64,000 nucleotides of DNA from Demequina sp. B12 (GCF_028823635.1 NZ_JAPEHU010000003.1:62001-126000), one strand, 5' to 3'; positions 35,651 through 45,074 are shown, counted from the stretch's first letter. Made by a program: numbers and translations. Notes: generated by a model from the letters alone, not told the origin.

Positions 35651-36430
35651 ATGGCAACACGTTCACGCAAGTCCCCTGGTATTGCTCCAGGCGTCCCACG
35701 CGGCGTGAACATCGCCACTACTGGAAGCGAAATCATGCTTGTCGACGAACCCGATGGTTCAACGACTGTATGGGTCAACGGAGTTCCCAGTTCCGCGATG
35801 CGAGAAGAAAAAGATGTGCTGGACTTCGAGTACATGCGCCACGAAGCGGCGGCGATTGCTGCGTGGAACCCACCGGAACGGATGCTCGCGCTCCATGTGG
35901 GGGCCGGGGTATGCACTCTGCCCCGCTTCCTTGCCCACCGATACCCCGACTCACGGCACATCGCGGTGGACGTGGACCCCGAACTACCGTCGCTCGCCCG
36001 CCAGTGGTGGGATCTCCCACAAGCACCACGGCTACGGATCCGGATCCAAGACGGAGCCGAGTGCCTCGTCACTCGCCACGATGACAGCGCTGACCTCATT
36101 GTGAGAGACGCTTTCAGCGGCGACACCACTCCCCCTGCGCTCACGACGGCACAGTGGTGGGCACAGACCAGGCGCGTGTTGCGTCCAGGTGGACTCGTCA
36201 TTGCCAACGTGGGAACGCGTCCCGGTCACACTGCACACCGAGACGATGTTCGCGCAGCCTGGAACGAGTGGGGATCAGTCGTCGCGATCGGCGAACCCGC
36301 CGTGCTGAAGGGGCGTCGACGCGGCAACGTTGTGCTGGCAGCCGGCGCAACGATCGATGGAGACGCGCTCAAACGCTACGCAGCATCGGCGCCACTGCCG
36401 ACTGGCGTCTCCACGACCTGGCAGGGATAA
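35651..36430 (+). CDS. Spermidine synthase-like SAM-binding protein
   Basis: A 259-aa protein of the spermidine synthase-like methyltransferase-fold family. The nucleotide-binding region reads ALHVGAGVCTLPRFLAHR followed by IAVDVDPEL; the catalytic-loop equivalent is VRDAFSGDTTPPALTT. True polyamine synthesis cannot be inferred, since many actinobacterial members lack partners and have unknown roles. The start is ATG at 35651, with GAGGAGA upstream; the frame is open to 35612 but that codon has no ribosome site. It ends before a strong bidirectional terminator shared with the cold shock gene. Confidence 0.85.
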   Translation: MATRSRKSPGIAPGVPRGVNIATTGSEIMLVDEPDGSTTVWVNGVPSSAMREEKDVLDFEYMRHEAAAIAAWNPPERMLALHVGAGVCTLPRFLAHRYPDSRHIAVDVDPELPSLARQWWDLPQAPRLRIRIQDGAECLVTRHDDSADLIVRDAFSGDTTPPALTTAQWWAQTRRVLRPGGLVIANVGTRPGHTAHRDDVRAAWNEWGSVVAIGEPAVLKGRRRGNVVLAAGATIDGDALKRYAASAPLPTGVSTTWQG

Positions 36431-36443
36431 GCCCAGAAACGAC

Positions 36444-36478
36444 TGAAGGCCGCCACCGGAAACCGGTGGCGGCCTTCA
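36444..36478. terminator. Bidirectional terminator between the spermidine synthase-like gene and cspA
   Basis: TGAAGGCCGCCACCGG (36444-36459), loop AAA, then the exact reverse complement (36463-36478): a 16-bp perfect stem located between the two convergent stop codons. It can serve both genes. Confidence 0.85.
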
Positions 36479-36495
36479 GAAGTAAAGCCAGAAGC

Positions 36496-36699
36496 TTAGA
36501 GGGGGCGAACGTCTGCCGCCTGGGGGCCCTTGGGGCCGTCGGTGACGTCGAACTCGACGCGCTGGGCCTCTTCGAGGCTCTTGTAGCCGTCGGACTGAAT
36601 TGCCGAGTAGTGCACGAAGACGTCGTCGGTGCCGCCGTCCTGAGCAATGAAGCCGAAGCCCTTTTCAGCGTTGAACCACTTCACAGTACCCTGTGCCAT
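36496..36699 (-). CDS. cspA: Cold shock protein
   Basis: A 67-aa single OB-fold protein binding single-stranded RNA/DNA. The RNP motifs are intact: KGFGFI (about 13-18) and VFVHYSAI (about 27-34). The C-terminus [13 protein letters not shown] is typical of actinobacterial CspA. The ATG at 36699 has AAAGGAAA upstream. A leader or promoter region of about 145 bases separates it from the PAC2 gene; whether the mRNA leader responds to cold cannot be told. It ends at the strong terminator. Confidence 0.97.
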   Translation of the reverse strand: MAQGTVKWFNAEKGFGFIAQDGGTDDVFVHYSAIQSDGYKSLEEAQRVEFDVTDGPKGPQAADVRPL

Positions 36700-36844
36700 G
36701 CGTATTTCCTTTGTCTATCTTGCCCGCGAGCGGGAGTACCGGACACTCTGACCGGCACTGTCGCCGCAATGTTGTCGTTCCGAGCCCAGACAGACCGGTT
36801 CTTGCACACTACGTTTCTTGCAACCAGTACAAGCATGTCACAGA

Positions 36845-37768
36845 TCAGGCTCCAGGGGGAGTGTCTCCGCGCTGCTGTTGCAGGAATCTTTCAAACTCGG
36901 CACCCAGTTCTTCCGCCGACGGCAGCGGTCCGGCGGACTCAATCCCGTCTTCGCGGCGCTCCATGAACGCGTCGTACTGCTCTTCAAGAGCGGTCACCAA
37001 CGCCTGAACTTCTTCGGACTCGCCGCTTTGCCGGGCGATCTCTTCCTCAGCGCGAGCGGCCTCATCCTCAAGCCCATCCGTGTCGAGCAAAAGCCCCGAA
37101 ATGTCCTCGATAGCACGAATCGCCCTCTTGGCAGCCTGCGGATATGACGACTGTGCCAAGTAGTGCGGCACATGCACGGCGACGTTAATCGCCGCGAGAC
37201 CCCACTGCCCGAACCGGTACTCCAGCAAGTTCTGTGCGCTCGCAGGAACCGCCGCAGTCCCAAAGAACGATGCCGCGTCAGGCAACAGTTCCTGCGGAGT
37301 ACCGTGAACGGTCACCCCCAGCGGCCGAGTATGAGGAGCGGCCATGGGGATTCCATGCGCTCCGAGCGTCAGTCCCACGTGGGTGCGGTCAACGATCTCG
37401 CGGACGGCCGCAATGTACGCCTCCCAGCGAATGTCGGGCTCAAATCCATGGAGGAACAAGAACGGCGTGTCCTCAAGATCCCGCACGATGTCCACCTGGA
37501 GATGGGGCTCGTCGTAGTCGGTGAACTCATTGACCGAGAACGTCATCTCGGGACGACGCGACCGGTAATCGAGAAGTTGGTCGATGTCGAATGTTGCGAG
37601 ACGCACCGGGTCCGAGGCTTCCACGACTTGTCCTGCTACCAACGCCCCGGTCTTGCCCGCGTCAATGAAGCCGCGCAGCGAGTGCATGAGTACAGCGGAG
37701 TCGGCAGGAGCGACCCGCTCCCACTCCTCGACACCGTCAGGGTCCCAGTTCACCAGTGCAGAACTCAT
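36845..37768 (-). CDS. PAC2 family protein
   Basis: A 307-aa protein of the PAC2 (proteasome assembly chaperone 2-like) family, frequent in actinobacteria. FIDAGKTGALVAGQVVE near residues 33-50, FLFLHGFEPDIRWEAY and LGAHGIPMAAPHTRPLGVTVHGT are the typical conserved blocks. The C-terminal 70 residues are acidic and helical (EEEIARQSGESEEVQALV). A role in actinobacterial proteasome biology is only inferred; no proteasome genes are in this window. The start is ATG at 37768 with GGAGGA upstream; the 76-codon open extension is not part of the family. Confidence 0.9.
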   Translation of the reverse strand: MSSALVNWDPDGVEEWERVAPADSAVLMHSLRGFIDAGKTGALVAGQVVEASDPVRLATFDIDQLLDYRSRRPEMTFSVNEFTDYDEPHLQVDIVRDLEDTPFLFLHGFEPDIRWEAYIAAVREIVDRTHVGLTLGAHGIPMAAPHTRPLGVTVHGTPQELLPDAASFFGTAAVPASAQNLLEYRFGQWGLAAINVAVHVPHYLAQSSYPQAAKRAIRAIEDISGLLLDTDGLEDEAARAEEEIARQSGESEEVQALVTALEEQYDAFMERREDGIESAGPLPSAEELGAEFERFLQQQRGDTPPGA

Positions 37769-37904
37769 AGTTCCTCCATTCTCCCATGCAGGACGTCGCT
37801 TGCCGCCTTTCCACGCTTTGCGCGAAACGCTTCTGCCGCGCACGGCATTCCCTGGACGCGAGGGTGGCGTCGACCGCCCGAGACCTGAATAATGGAGGAC
37901 TGCC

Positions 37905-40148
37905 TTGACGCGGAAGGCGCTAAGGATGAAGGGCGAACGCATGCACGACGACAGCACCCGGACCTCACACGGCCTGGATGCAGAGCAGCGCGTCATTGAC
38001 GTGCTCTACGGCCGACTCGACGAACTACGTGACGAGACAGACCGCCGACTCACCGAGATCCGGCGAGCGGGCCCCTCGGGCTCCCCGCAAAACCGGTCCG
38101 AGCGCGATGCCTTCGCCACCCTCTACGAAGACCGAATCATGCAACTCGACGCCGTCGAGGACCGCCTGTGCTTCGGGCGCCTCGATATGGCGGACGGAGA
38201 ACGTCTGTATGTGGGCCGCATCGGCCTGTCAGATGCCGAGCACGCTCCCCTGCTGACCGATTGGCGTGCACCAGCCGCACGCGCCTTCTACTCCGCAACC
38301 GCTGCGCAACCCGCAGGCGTCGTGAACCGACGGCATCTCACCACACGAATGAGACAGGTCACCGCGGTCGAAGATGACGTCCTTGATGTGGAAGCCCTGA
38401 GGGAAGCCGGACTCGAGGACAGTCTCGCCGGCGAGGGCGCGCTCTTGGCGGCGCTGGACGCACGCCGCACCGGACGCATGGGAGACATCGTCGCCACCAT
38501 CCAAGCCGAACAGGACGCGGTCATCCGCGCCCCCATGGAAGGCGCGCTGGTGGTGCAGGGTGGGCCAGGTACCGGCAAGACCGCGGTAGCGCTCCATCGT
38601 GCCGCCTACCTGCTGTACCACCACCGCGAGCTCCTCGAACGACGCGGCGTGCTCCTCATCGGCCCGTCCTCGCAGTTCCTGCGCTACATCGACCATGTTC
38701 TGCCGTCTCTGGGCGAGACCGGAGCTGTCTCCACCACGTTGGCAGGCCTAGTCCCTGGAGTTCGCATCTCCGCCACAGAGTCAGCGGAAGTGGCACGCAT
38801 CAAGGGACGCACCCAGATGGCGAGAGTCATCATGAACGCGGTCCGCGAGCGCCAGCGTCTCCCGCGGCGCGACCAGGAGATCAGCATCGATGGCCGAACC
38901 GTCGTCATCCGGCGAGCCGACATCAAGGATGCTCAAGCGCGGGCACGCCGCGAAGGCAAGCCTCACAACCAGGCTCGCGCCACCTTCGCCAAAGAGATGA
39001 TTGCGAAGCTCACGACCCAATTGATGGAGCAACTCGACACCCATCTGGATGCCGAGGATCGCCTTGATCTCGAGCGAGATGTACGTGACTCCAAGACCGT
39101 CCGGATCGCACTGAACTTGTGCTGGCTCCCCATCACCCCGTCGCAGTTCTTGCGCGACCTGTGGTCCAAGCCCCATCTGCTGGACCACGCCGCCCGGTCG
39201 CTGTCCGCGGCCGAGCGCGATCTGCTGCTGCGCCCCGCCACCGCGCCGCTGACAGATGCCGACATTCCGCTGCTGGATGAAGCAGCTGAACTCCTGGGAG
39301 ACATGCCCAGCGATGCTCCGCGCGCCGCACAGGGTGCGAGCGAAGAAGAGATCGCCTACGCACAAGAAGTGTTGTCGACTTTCGACACCGACGGCATGGT
39401 CTCCGCGGAGGACCTCGCGGAGCGCATGCGAGGCGGCACCGGCCGCATGAGCCTTGCAGAGCGCGCCGCGTCAGATCGCACATGGACATATGGCCACGTT
39501 GTCGTCGATGAAGCGCAGGAGTTGTCAGCGATGGCTTGGCGCATGCTCGTCCGTCGCTGCCCCACACGCTCGTTCACGATCGTGGGCGACGTGGCGCAAG
39601 TGTCAGCGGCGGCCGGCACGCAATGGTGGCCCGAAACAATGGACCCGCTGTTCGGTCCGTCGTGGCAGCTACGTGAACTGACGGTCTCCTACCGGATCCC
39701 AGCTGCTGTCGCGCAGACCGCTCAGGCCTTCGCCCGCGCGGCGGGCTTGCCAGTGAGTGAGCTGAGCGCTGCACGTGACGTCGATGACGCCGTGGTGGTC
39801 ACTCACGCCCCTGAAGAGGGCTTGGTGCCGGCTGCGGCGCGCATCGCCCGTGGCCACGTCGACTCTATGGCCGATGCTGACGGTGGCCTGGTAGCGATCA
39901 TCGCACCGGACACTGTGCGCGCGTCGATCATCGAGGCCGTGGCAGGAACGGACATCACGGTGTGCTCTCCTTGGGAATCCAAGGGCTTGGAGTTCGACGT
40001 CGCAGTGGTCGTGGAGCCAGCGCATATCGCCACGCGTCCAGGCGACCTCTATGTGGCCTTGACACGTCCCACTCAACGTCTTGAACTCGTCTATGACACC
40101 CCGCTGCCGAGAGGCATCACTGTGGACGCCGAGTCCGTGCACTCCTAG
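37905..40148 (+). CDS. HelD/UvrD-like superfamily 1 helicase
   Basis: A 747-aa SF1 ATPase of the HelD type that in Gram-positives binds RNA polymerase and removes it from DNA. An N-terminal coiled-coil region (about 24-70) precedes Walker A GGPGTGKTAVALH (219-231); VVDEAQELSAMAWRML is motif II, GDVAQVS motif III, and the C-terminal VCSPWESKGLEFDVAVV and VALTRPTQRL complete the UvrD fold. The start is uncertain: TTG 37905 has GGAGGA five bases upstream; ATG 37926 and ATG 37941 (AAGGG upstream) are alternatives that remove 7 or 12 residues. It ends one base before the convergent metalloprotease stop. Confidence 0.92.
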   Translation: MTRKALRMKGERMHDDSTRTSHGLDAEQRVIDVLYGRLDELRDETDRRLTEIRRAGPSGSPQNRSERDAFATLYEDRIMQLDAVEDRLCFGRLDMADGERLYVGRIGLSDAEHAPLLTDWRAPAARAFYSATAAQPAGVVNRRHLTTRMRQVTAVEDDVLDVEALREAGLEDSLAGEGALLAALDARRTGRMGDIVATIQAEQDAVIRAPMEGALVVQGGPGTGKTAVALHRAAYLLYHHRELLERRGVLLIGPSSQFLRYIDHVLPSLGETGAVSTTLAGLVPGVRISATESAEVARIKGRTQMARVIMNAVRERQRLPRRDQEISIDGRTVVIRRADIKDAQARARREGKPHNQARATFAKEMIAKLTTQLMEQLDTHLDAEDRLDLERDVRDSKTVRIALNLCWLPITPSQFLRDLWSKPHLLDHAARSLSAAERDLLLRPATAPLTDADIPLLDEAAELLGDMPSDAPRAAQGASEEEIAYAQEVLSTFDTDGMVSAEDLAERMRGGTGRMSLAERAASDRTWTYGHVVVDEAQELSAMAWRMLVRRCPTRSFTIVGDVAQVSAAAGTQWWPETMDPLFGPSWQLRELTVSYRIPAAVAQTAQAFARAAGLPVSELSAARDVDDAVVVTHAPEEGLVPAAARIARGHVDSMADADGGLVAIIAPDTVRASIIEAVAGTDITVCSPWESKGLEFDVAVVVEPAHIATRPGDLYVALTRPTQRLELVYDTPLPRGITVDAESVHS

Positions 40149-40149
40149 A

Positions 40150-40944
40150 TCACTGGCACGGGCCTGCGCCAGCAATGGCGAGGGCCTGCCGGTCACCCGG
40201 GCCCCACGACACTGCAGCGAGGTTCTCGGTGTGCATCACTTCCGTGGTGTCATCGACGTGGCCAAGTCCCACGACGTGAGCCAGTTCGTGGCGCACGATG
40301 GACGCGGCACGACCTTGTCCTGCTTCGGTCGCGAGGAGCTCGGCAAAGTCTTCGCGGTCCAGGATGACGACTCCCGCCGCGAGGAAACGCTGATCTCCGT
40401 AGGCGCCGCTCACCGATGAGGAACCACCCAATCCGGCAGTGCTTCCGCCCAGGTCTGGCGTGGCTGACGCATCGGACCACCCCACGAGCACGGGAGCAAA
40501 CCGCTCACCGTAGCGTTCCTGGATGAGGTCGCGGTCGAAGGTCACCGGTTCATTGACCTCGCCCTCGAACTCAAAAAACAGGCCCGTGTACTGCGCGATG
40601 TTGTCGACGGCGTCTTCAACGAGGCCCTCCGCTCCCGCGGGCATGCCAGCGGGATTGTGAACCCACGCCACCGGCACACAGGGGTCATACCGTGTGGGCT
40701 CCCCTGCTTCTTCAAAGAGGAACGTGTGGGAGCCGGTGGTCGAAGCAGCAATGATCGGGGAAAGCCGCGCCCCGGCGCTGGTCGAATGCGGAACCCTCAC
40801 GTCGTGGCCACCGATACTCATGACGTTGCGTGGCTGTCCCCAGTGACGAATGTCCTCCCAGGTTCCGCCCGATGCCCACACGCCCACACCGAGGGCACCC
40901 GCACCGACGGCGGCAATGATGGCGAGTCGACCAGGCAGACGCAT
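40150..40944 (-). CDS. Secreted or membrane-anchored metzincin-like metalloprotease
   Basis: A 264-aa protein with one N-terminal hydrophobic segment (about 6-25, signal or anchor) and a zinc site HELAHVVGLGH (H219, E220, H223, H229) followed by a Met-turn candidate VMH (M237). This arrangement is that of matrixin-like metzincins. No prodomain cysteine switch is obvious. The substrate is unknown. The ATG at 40944 is chosen because it starts directly before the hydrophobic segment; the 49-codon open extension is Arg/Ser/Thr-rich and unlikely. It converges with the HelD gene and diverges from serA. Confidence 0.85.
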   Translation of the reverse strand: MRLPGRLAIIAAVGAGALGVGVWASGGTWEDIRHWGQPRNVMSIGGHDVRVPHSTSAGARLSPIIAASTTGSHTFLFEEAGEPTRYDPCVPVAWVHNPAGMPAGAEGLVEDAVDNIAQYTGLFFEFEGEVNEPVTFDRDLIQERYGERFAPVLVGWSDASATPDLGGSTAGLGGSSSVSGAYGDQRFLAAGVVILDREDFAELLATEAGQGRAASIVRHELAHVVGLGHVDDTTEVMHTENLAAVSWGPGDRQALAIAGAGPCQ

Positions 40945-41069
40945 AGCGCTTAGCCTGCCACGGGACGGCGCTACGGCGGCACCCTCGAGTGGCGAATCCG
41001 CGCTGCGGCGCGTCGCCGGGACGGTGCCCGATGCTGACCCCAAGTTGGTGCGAACGTGCCGGGTACGCC

Positions 41070-42278
41070 ATGATGGGCCACGTGCGCGCACTTCTACTTG
41101 AAAACCTTCACCCCAAGGCCACCGAGAACTTCGAGGCCGCTGGCATCGCCGTCGAGAATCACTCCGGCGCTATGGACGAGGATGAGCTGATCGAGGCCCT
41201 CAAGGGCGTCGAAATCCTTGGCATCCGGTCCAAGACCATGCTGACTGAGCGCGTGATTGAGGCGTCGCCGTCGCTCATCGCCGTTGGCGCCTTCTCCATT
41301 GGCACCAACCAGATTGACCTTGATGCTGCTGCCCGCAAAGGCATCGCGGCATTCAACGCCCCCTACTCGAACACCCGGTCCGTGGTCGAAATGGCCGTGT
41401 CCGAGATGATCTCGCTCACCCGTCGCCTTCCCGTACACCAGAAGTTGATGCACGAGGGCGTGTGGAACAAGAGCGCCGACGGCGCACATGAGATCCGTGG
41501 GCGCACACTCGGCATCGTGGGCTACGGAAACATCGGTTCGCAGCTGTCGGTCGTCGCTGAAGCTCTCGGCATGAACGTCATCTTCTACGACAACGCCGAG
41601 AAGCTCGCGCTGGGCAATGCGACGCGGATGCCCTCACTCGACGCGCTGCTGCGCGAAGCCGACATCGTGACCCTTCACGTCGACGGCCGCACCGGCAACA
41701 AGGGTTTCTTCGGCCGTGAGCAGTTCGCCGTGATGAAGCACGGCGCGCACTTCTTGAACCTGTCGCGGGGCTTCATCGTCGATGTCGATGCCCTGCGTGA
41801 AGGTCTCGAGTCGGGAGCCATCGGTGGCGCCGCCGTCGACGTGTTCCCCGAGGAGCCCAAGAAGAAGGGTGATCCCTTCGTCACCCCGCTGCAGAACATT
41901 CCGAACGTCATCCTCACCCCGCACGTCGGCGGTTCCACCGAGGAAGCACAGCGTGACATCGGCATTTTTGTGTCGACTCGCCTCCGGGACTATGTCGCCA
42001 AGGGATCCACGTCGCTGAGCGTCAATGTGCCCAACTTGCAGCTGGAACAGCCCAGTGGCACTCACCGCATCGCGCACCTCCACGAGAACGTTCCGGGTGT
42101 GCTGGCTGCCGTCAACCACGTGTTCGCGGAGCACAAGGTCAACATCGACGGTCAGATGCTCGCGACACGCGGCGACCTCGGATACGTGGTCACGGACATC
42201 GCTGCCGGACTCACAGAAGAAGCCGTTGCCGCGCTCGGCGCCATGCCCGGCACTGTCCGCCTTCGGGTGCTGTCATAA
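41070..42278 (+). CDS. serA: D-3-phosphoglycerate dehydrogenase
   Basis: NAD-dependent first enzyme of serine biosynthesis (402 aa, the short SerA form with a single ACT domain). Rossmann loop GIVGYGNIGSQL (about 142-153), catalytic segments NLSRGFIVDV and HVGGSTEEAQ, and a C-terminal ACT domain HLHENVPGVLAAVNHVF that probably binds serine. No intervening ASB domain. The start is uncertain between ATG 41070, ATG 41073 and GTG 41082, all immediately before RALLLENLHP. Its stop TAA lies in CATAACC and overlaps the inferred start of the DEAD helicase. Confidence 0.96.
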   Translation: MMGHVRALLLENLHPKATENFEAAGIAVENHSGAMDEDELIEALKGVEILGIRSKTMLTERVIEASPSLIAVGAFSIGTNQIDLDAAARKGIAAFNAPYSNTRSVVEMAVSEMISLTRRLPVHQKLMHEGVWNKSADGAHEIRGRTLGIVGYGNIGSQLSVVAEALGMNVIFYDNAEKLALGNATRMPSLDALLREADIVTLHVDGRTGNKGFFGREQFAVMKHGAHFLNLSRGFIVDVDALREGLESGAIGGAAVDVFPEEPKKKGDPFVTPLQNIPNVILTPHVGGSTEEAQRDIGIFVSTRLRDYVAKGSTSLSVNVPNLQLEQPSGTHRIAHLHENVPGVLAAVNHVFAEHKVNIDGQMLATRGDLGYVVTDIAAGLTEEAVAALGAMPGTVRLRVLS

Positions 42279-44011
42279 CCGCCTCGGACGCCACCGCAGC
42301 CGCCTCCTTCGCCGAGCTCGGCCTTCCCGACACGCTCGTTCGAGCGTTGACGAAGGCCGGGCTTTCGGCCCCCTTCCCCATCCAAGCCGCGACTATCGCG
42401 GACGCCTTGGAAGGACGGGACGTCCTGGGCAAGGCACGAACCGGATCGGGAAAGACGCTCGGGTTCGGGCTCCCCGCGATTACGAGACTCGCTGACCTGC
42501 CCCGACCGCGGGCCCACTATCCCCACGCGATCGTCCTGGTCCCGACCCGCGAGCTCGCGATGCAGGTCAACGACGCGCTCGAGCCGTTCGCGCATGCGAT
42601 GGATGTGTCACTCAAGCTCGTCGCAGGTGGACTGTCGATGACCAAGCAGATTGCGGCGCTCGAACGTGGCGTTCACTTGGTGGTCGCTACGCCAGGGCGC
42701 CTCGCTGACTTGGTCCGCCGGGGTCATGCCGACATGTCCAGGGTGACGCTCGTGGTGCTGGATGAAGCGGACCACATGGCGGAGATGGGCTTCATGGACG
42801 AGATCGAAGAGATCCTCGCCGACGTGCCCACCGACGGGCAACGACTGTTGTTCTCGGCCACTCTGGATGGCGACGTCGACCGCCTGGTGCAGGGTTACAT
42901 GGATGACCCAGTGCTGCACGATGTCACTGATGGGGACGATGCCCCATCCACAATGCGACACGTAGCACTCAACGTGCCGCCGCACTTGAAGTACCAGTTT
43001 GCGCACAGGATCGCGGCACGTAAGGGACGCACTATTGTGTTCGTCCGCACCAAGCTTGCCTGCGACCGCATTGCCGCTGAGATGAGAGCCGCCGGCGTCA
43101 CCGCTGTGGCGCTCCACGGCGACAAAACTCAGGTGGAACGCAACAACGCCATTACGGGCTTCCGTGCTGGCAGAGTTCCCGTTCTCGTGGCCACGGACGT
43201 GGCCGCGCGCGGCATCCATGTCGACCACGTCGACCTAGTGCTGCAGCTCGACCCTCCCGCTGACTTCAAGGACTACACGCACCGTGCGGGACGCACCGCA
43301 CGTGCGGGACGCGAGGGCCTCGTCGTCACGCTTGTGCTCCCCCACCAGCGCAAAGCAATGGACCGCATCGTCGACAATGCAGATGTTGACATGACGTTCC
43401 GCAAACTACGCGACGAGTCCGACGAGACGCTGCGAACGTTGACCGAACTGACGGGTGCGCAAGAACCGACTGGGTCCCCCGTCAAAGAACCACGTGCGCC
43501 TCGGGACGACCGCGAAAGCCGGCGACCTAGCGGTCACGGGTCACGGCGACCTGCCACACGCACCCCGCGCCAGCGACGAGATGATGACGACGGAACACGC
43601 GGGAGTAGGAAGACTCGTCCTACTCGACAGTCGGCAGGCTCAAGTGATGTCCGGCCCGAGGACAAGCGGCGGCGCCCCCGCACGAGCGAGGACCAGCGCC
43701 GCCCTGACAACCGTGTGAAGCGGGCTTCGGTGGAGCGATCCCGCGATGCCGGTGCGCGGCCCTCCGGTCAACGGTCACAGTCGCGACGAGACGATCGAGT
43801 TCGCGACCGCATGCCAGAACGGTCATCTCGCAAGGGGTCTGACGACGTCTGGGTTGAGAGCCCCGAGCGCAAGAGACCGTCCTCCGGCACCCCAGACCCA
43901 TCGCACAAGAAGCGGCACAAGAAGAAAGACTCAGGGTCTGCGAAGAAGAAGCAGCGGGCCAAGACCACGTCAAGCCGGCGTGGCAAGCCGCGCCCGAAGA
44001 AGAAGCTCTAG
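42275..44011 (+). CDS. DEAD-box RNA helicase with basic C-terminal tail
   Basis: A 578-aa DEAD-box protein if read from 42275. Motifs: Q-motif [11 protein letters not shown]...[13 protein letters not shown] (about 54-61), [17 protein letters not shown] (163-166), [29 protein letters not shown]. The last 150 residues are Arg/Lys/Asp/Ser-rich and disordered-looking, likely RNA binding. No ATG, GTG or TTG is in frame upstream of the TTG at 42347, but that TTG would cut off the conserved phenylalanine and first half of the Q-motif. The expected ATGA overlap with serA is present as ATAA at 42275. I give the ATA start as an inference; 42347 is the conservative start. Confidence 0.9.
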   Translation: MTASDATAAASFAELGLPDTLVRALTKAGLSAPFPIQAATIADALEGRDVLGKARTGSGKTLGFGLPAITRLADLPRPRAHYPHAIVLVPTRELAMQVNDALEPFAHAMDVSLKLVAGGLSMTKQIAALERGVHLVVATPGRLADLVRRGHADMSRVTLVVLDEADHMAEMGFMDEIEEILADVPTDGQRLLFSATLDGDVDRLVQGYMDDPVLHDVTDGDDAPSTMRHVALNVPPHLKYQFAHRIAARKGRTIVFVRTKLACDRIAAEMRAAGVTAVALHGDKTQVERNNAITGFRAGRVPVLVATDVAARGIHVDHVDLVLQLDPPADFKDYTHRAGRTARAGREGLVVTLVLPHQRKAMDRIVDNADVDMTFRKLRDESDETLRTLTELTGAQEPTGSPVKEPRAPRDDRESRRPSGHGSRRPATRTPRQRRDDDDGTRGSRKTRPTRQSAGSSDVRPEDKRRRPRTSEDQRRPDNRVKRASVERSRDAGARPSGQRSQSRRDDRVRDRMPERSSRKGSDDVWVESPERKRPSSGTPDPSHKKRHKKKDSGSAKKKQRAKTTSSRRGKPRPKKKL

Positions 44012-44496
44012 TTCACTTCCGGGGCTTCGTGCCGGGCTGCGGTAGGTAGATTCTTGTCGTCTCGGAGTTCCTTGATGGCGGCTTCGAAGTCGTCAAGGTC
44101 TTGGAATCCTCGGTAGACACTGGCGAAGCGCAGGTATGCGATCACGTCGAGGTCTTTGAGTGGCGGCAGGATCGCGAGTCCGATGTCAGTCGCATCGATC
44201 TCGGCTGCTCCCATGCCACGGATCGCTTCCTCGACTTTGTGTGCCAGCACGGCAAGGTCATCGTCACTTACCGGACGCCCTTGGCAGGCTTTCCGAACGC
44301 CGCTGACGACCTTGTCTCGCGAGAACGGCTCAGCGACGCCGGTCCGTTTCATCACGGTCAGGCTCGCGGTCTCCACTGTCGAGAATCGCTTCCCGCACTG
44401 GGGGCACTCACGTCGGCGACGAATCGACAAGCCGTCGTCCGAGGTACGCGAGTCGACGACACGAGAGTCCGGGTTCTTGCAGAACGGGCAGTGCAT
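44008..44496 (-). CDS. nrdR: Transcriptional repressor NrdR
   Basis: Zinc- and nucleotide-binding repressor of ribonucleotide reductase genes (162 aa). N-terminal zinc ribbon with C3, C6, C31 and C34 (MHCPFC...CPQC) and an ATP-cone domain (about 46-136) with [22 protein letters not shown] split around 49-70. Starts with ATG at 44496. It is downstream of the LysM gene and lexA region, the same arrangement as the nrdR-LysM-lexA group known from mycobacteria. No ribonucleotide reductase gene or NrdR box is visible here. Its stop shares CTAG with the DEAD helicase. Confidence 0.97.
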   Translation of the reverse strand: MHCPFCKNPDSRVVDSRTSDDGLSIRRRRECPQCGKRFSTVETASLTVMKRTGVAEPFSRDKVVSGVRKACQGRPVSDDDLAVLAHKVEEAIRGMGAAEIDATDIGLAILPPLKDLDVIAYLRFASVYRGFQDLDDFEAAIKELRDDKNLPTAARHEAPEVN

Positions 44497-44562
44497 GGCA
44501 CTACTGTCCCACGAACCACCTCTGCCGCAGAACTCCGTGCGGAGCGGTACGTACTCCTCGCC

Positions 44563-44982
44563 CTAGTCAGCGGTGGGCACACGAAGCTGCTGTCCGACGG
44601 CGAGACCCGACGATGACAGCGCGTTCAGCTGGGAAATCTCGGCGAGCGTGTCGCGCACATCGGCGCCGACAGCGGTACAGGCACTCGCGATGTCCCACAG
44701 TGTCTCGCCCTGAGCAACGGTGTAGGTGTCGAACACGACAGGCTCGGCGGACTCACCACCGGCGAAGGCTTGCGGCCCCACCACAGCCGCGACCGCGGCA
44801 AGCAGCAGTACCACCACGGTGCGGCGCCGCCGACGCATCTGCGGAGTGTCGATCACACGGATACGGGGGCGCGCAGAAGCGACGGGATGTGCGGATCCAC
44901 GCTGCCGCGTCACGGTCGAGCGCTGCGTACGGCGCACACCATACGGTGCAACCAGGCCCTGGTTCATTGCTACTGCAGTCAC
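44563..44982 (-). CDS. LysM membrane protein, probable SOS-induced division inhibitor
   Basis: A 139-aa protein: basic cytoplasmic N-terminus, one membrane segment (about 55-75), and an extracellular LysM domain (about 87-136) with YTVAQGETLWDIA. It is divergent from lexA and its promoter overlaps two LexA operators. Mycobacterial Rv2719c, corynebacterial DivS and Bacillus YneA are SOS-controlled division inhibitors beside lexA; the first and last carry LysM domains. A similar role is inferred. The start is the GTG at 44982 with GGAGGG four bases upstream; ATG 44967 is an alternative, and the open frame to 45303 runs through the promoter. Confidence 0.88.
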   Translation of the reverse strand: MTAVAMNQGLVAPYGVRRTQRSTVTRQRGSAHPVASARPRIRVIDTPQMRRRRRTVVVLLLAAVAAVVGPQAFAGGESAEPVVFDTYTVAQGETLWDIASACTAVGADVRDTLAEISQLNALSSSGLAVGQQLRVPTAD

Positions 44983-44995
44983 GATACCCTCCGTT

Positions 44996-45009
44996 CGAAC
45001 ATATGTTCG
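44996..45009. promoter_or_regulatory. LexA operator 1 (perfect palindrome)
   Basis: CGAACATATGTTCG, a 14-bp perfect palindrome with the actinobacterial/Bacillus-type SOS core CGAAC-N4-GTTCG. It lies 14 bases before the LysM gene start, downstream of its -10 box. Confidence 0.85.
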
Positions 45010-45010
45010 T

Positions 45011-45024
45011 CGAACACTTGTTCT
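45011..45024. promoter_or_regulatory. LexA operator 2
   Basis: CGAACACTTGTTCT, one base after operator 1 and matching the SOS core CGAAC-N4-GTTC. It overlaps the expected transcription start of the LysM gene (-10 box at 45031-45026). Confidence 0.75.
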
Positions 45025-45025
45025 A

Positions 45026-45054
45026 TTTGTAGCACTCACGGGCGACATTGACAA
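45026..45054 (-). promoter_or_regulatory. Promoter of the LysM gene
   Basis: On the minus strand TTGTCA (45054-45049), a 17-base spacer, and TACAAA (45031-45026), followed by LexA operators 2 and 1. A near-consensus vegetative promoter placed for LexA repression. Confidence 0.75.
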
Positions 45055-45074
45055 GACACGCTCGAACATATGTT
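45048..45074 (+). promoter_or_regulatory. Promoter of lexA
   Basis: Perfect -35 TTGACA (45048-45053) on the plus strand. The best -10 match TATGTT (45069-45074) has a short 15-base spacer, so the exact -10 is uncertain. The -10 region lies within LexA operator 3. The -35 shares five bases with the LysM -35 on the other strand. Confidence 0.6.

Noticed and set aside
40945..41069. Extra gene or operator in the metalloprotease-serA gap
   Set aside because: 125 bases with no convincing promoter, hairpin or start codon with a ribosome site beyond those of the flanking genes.
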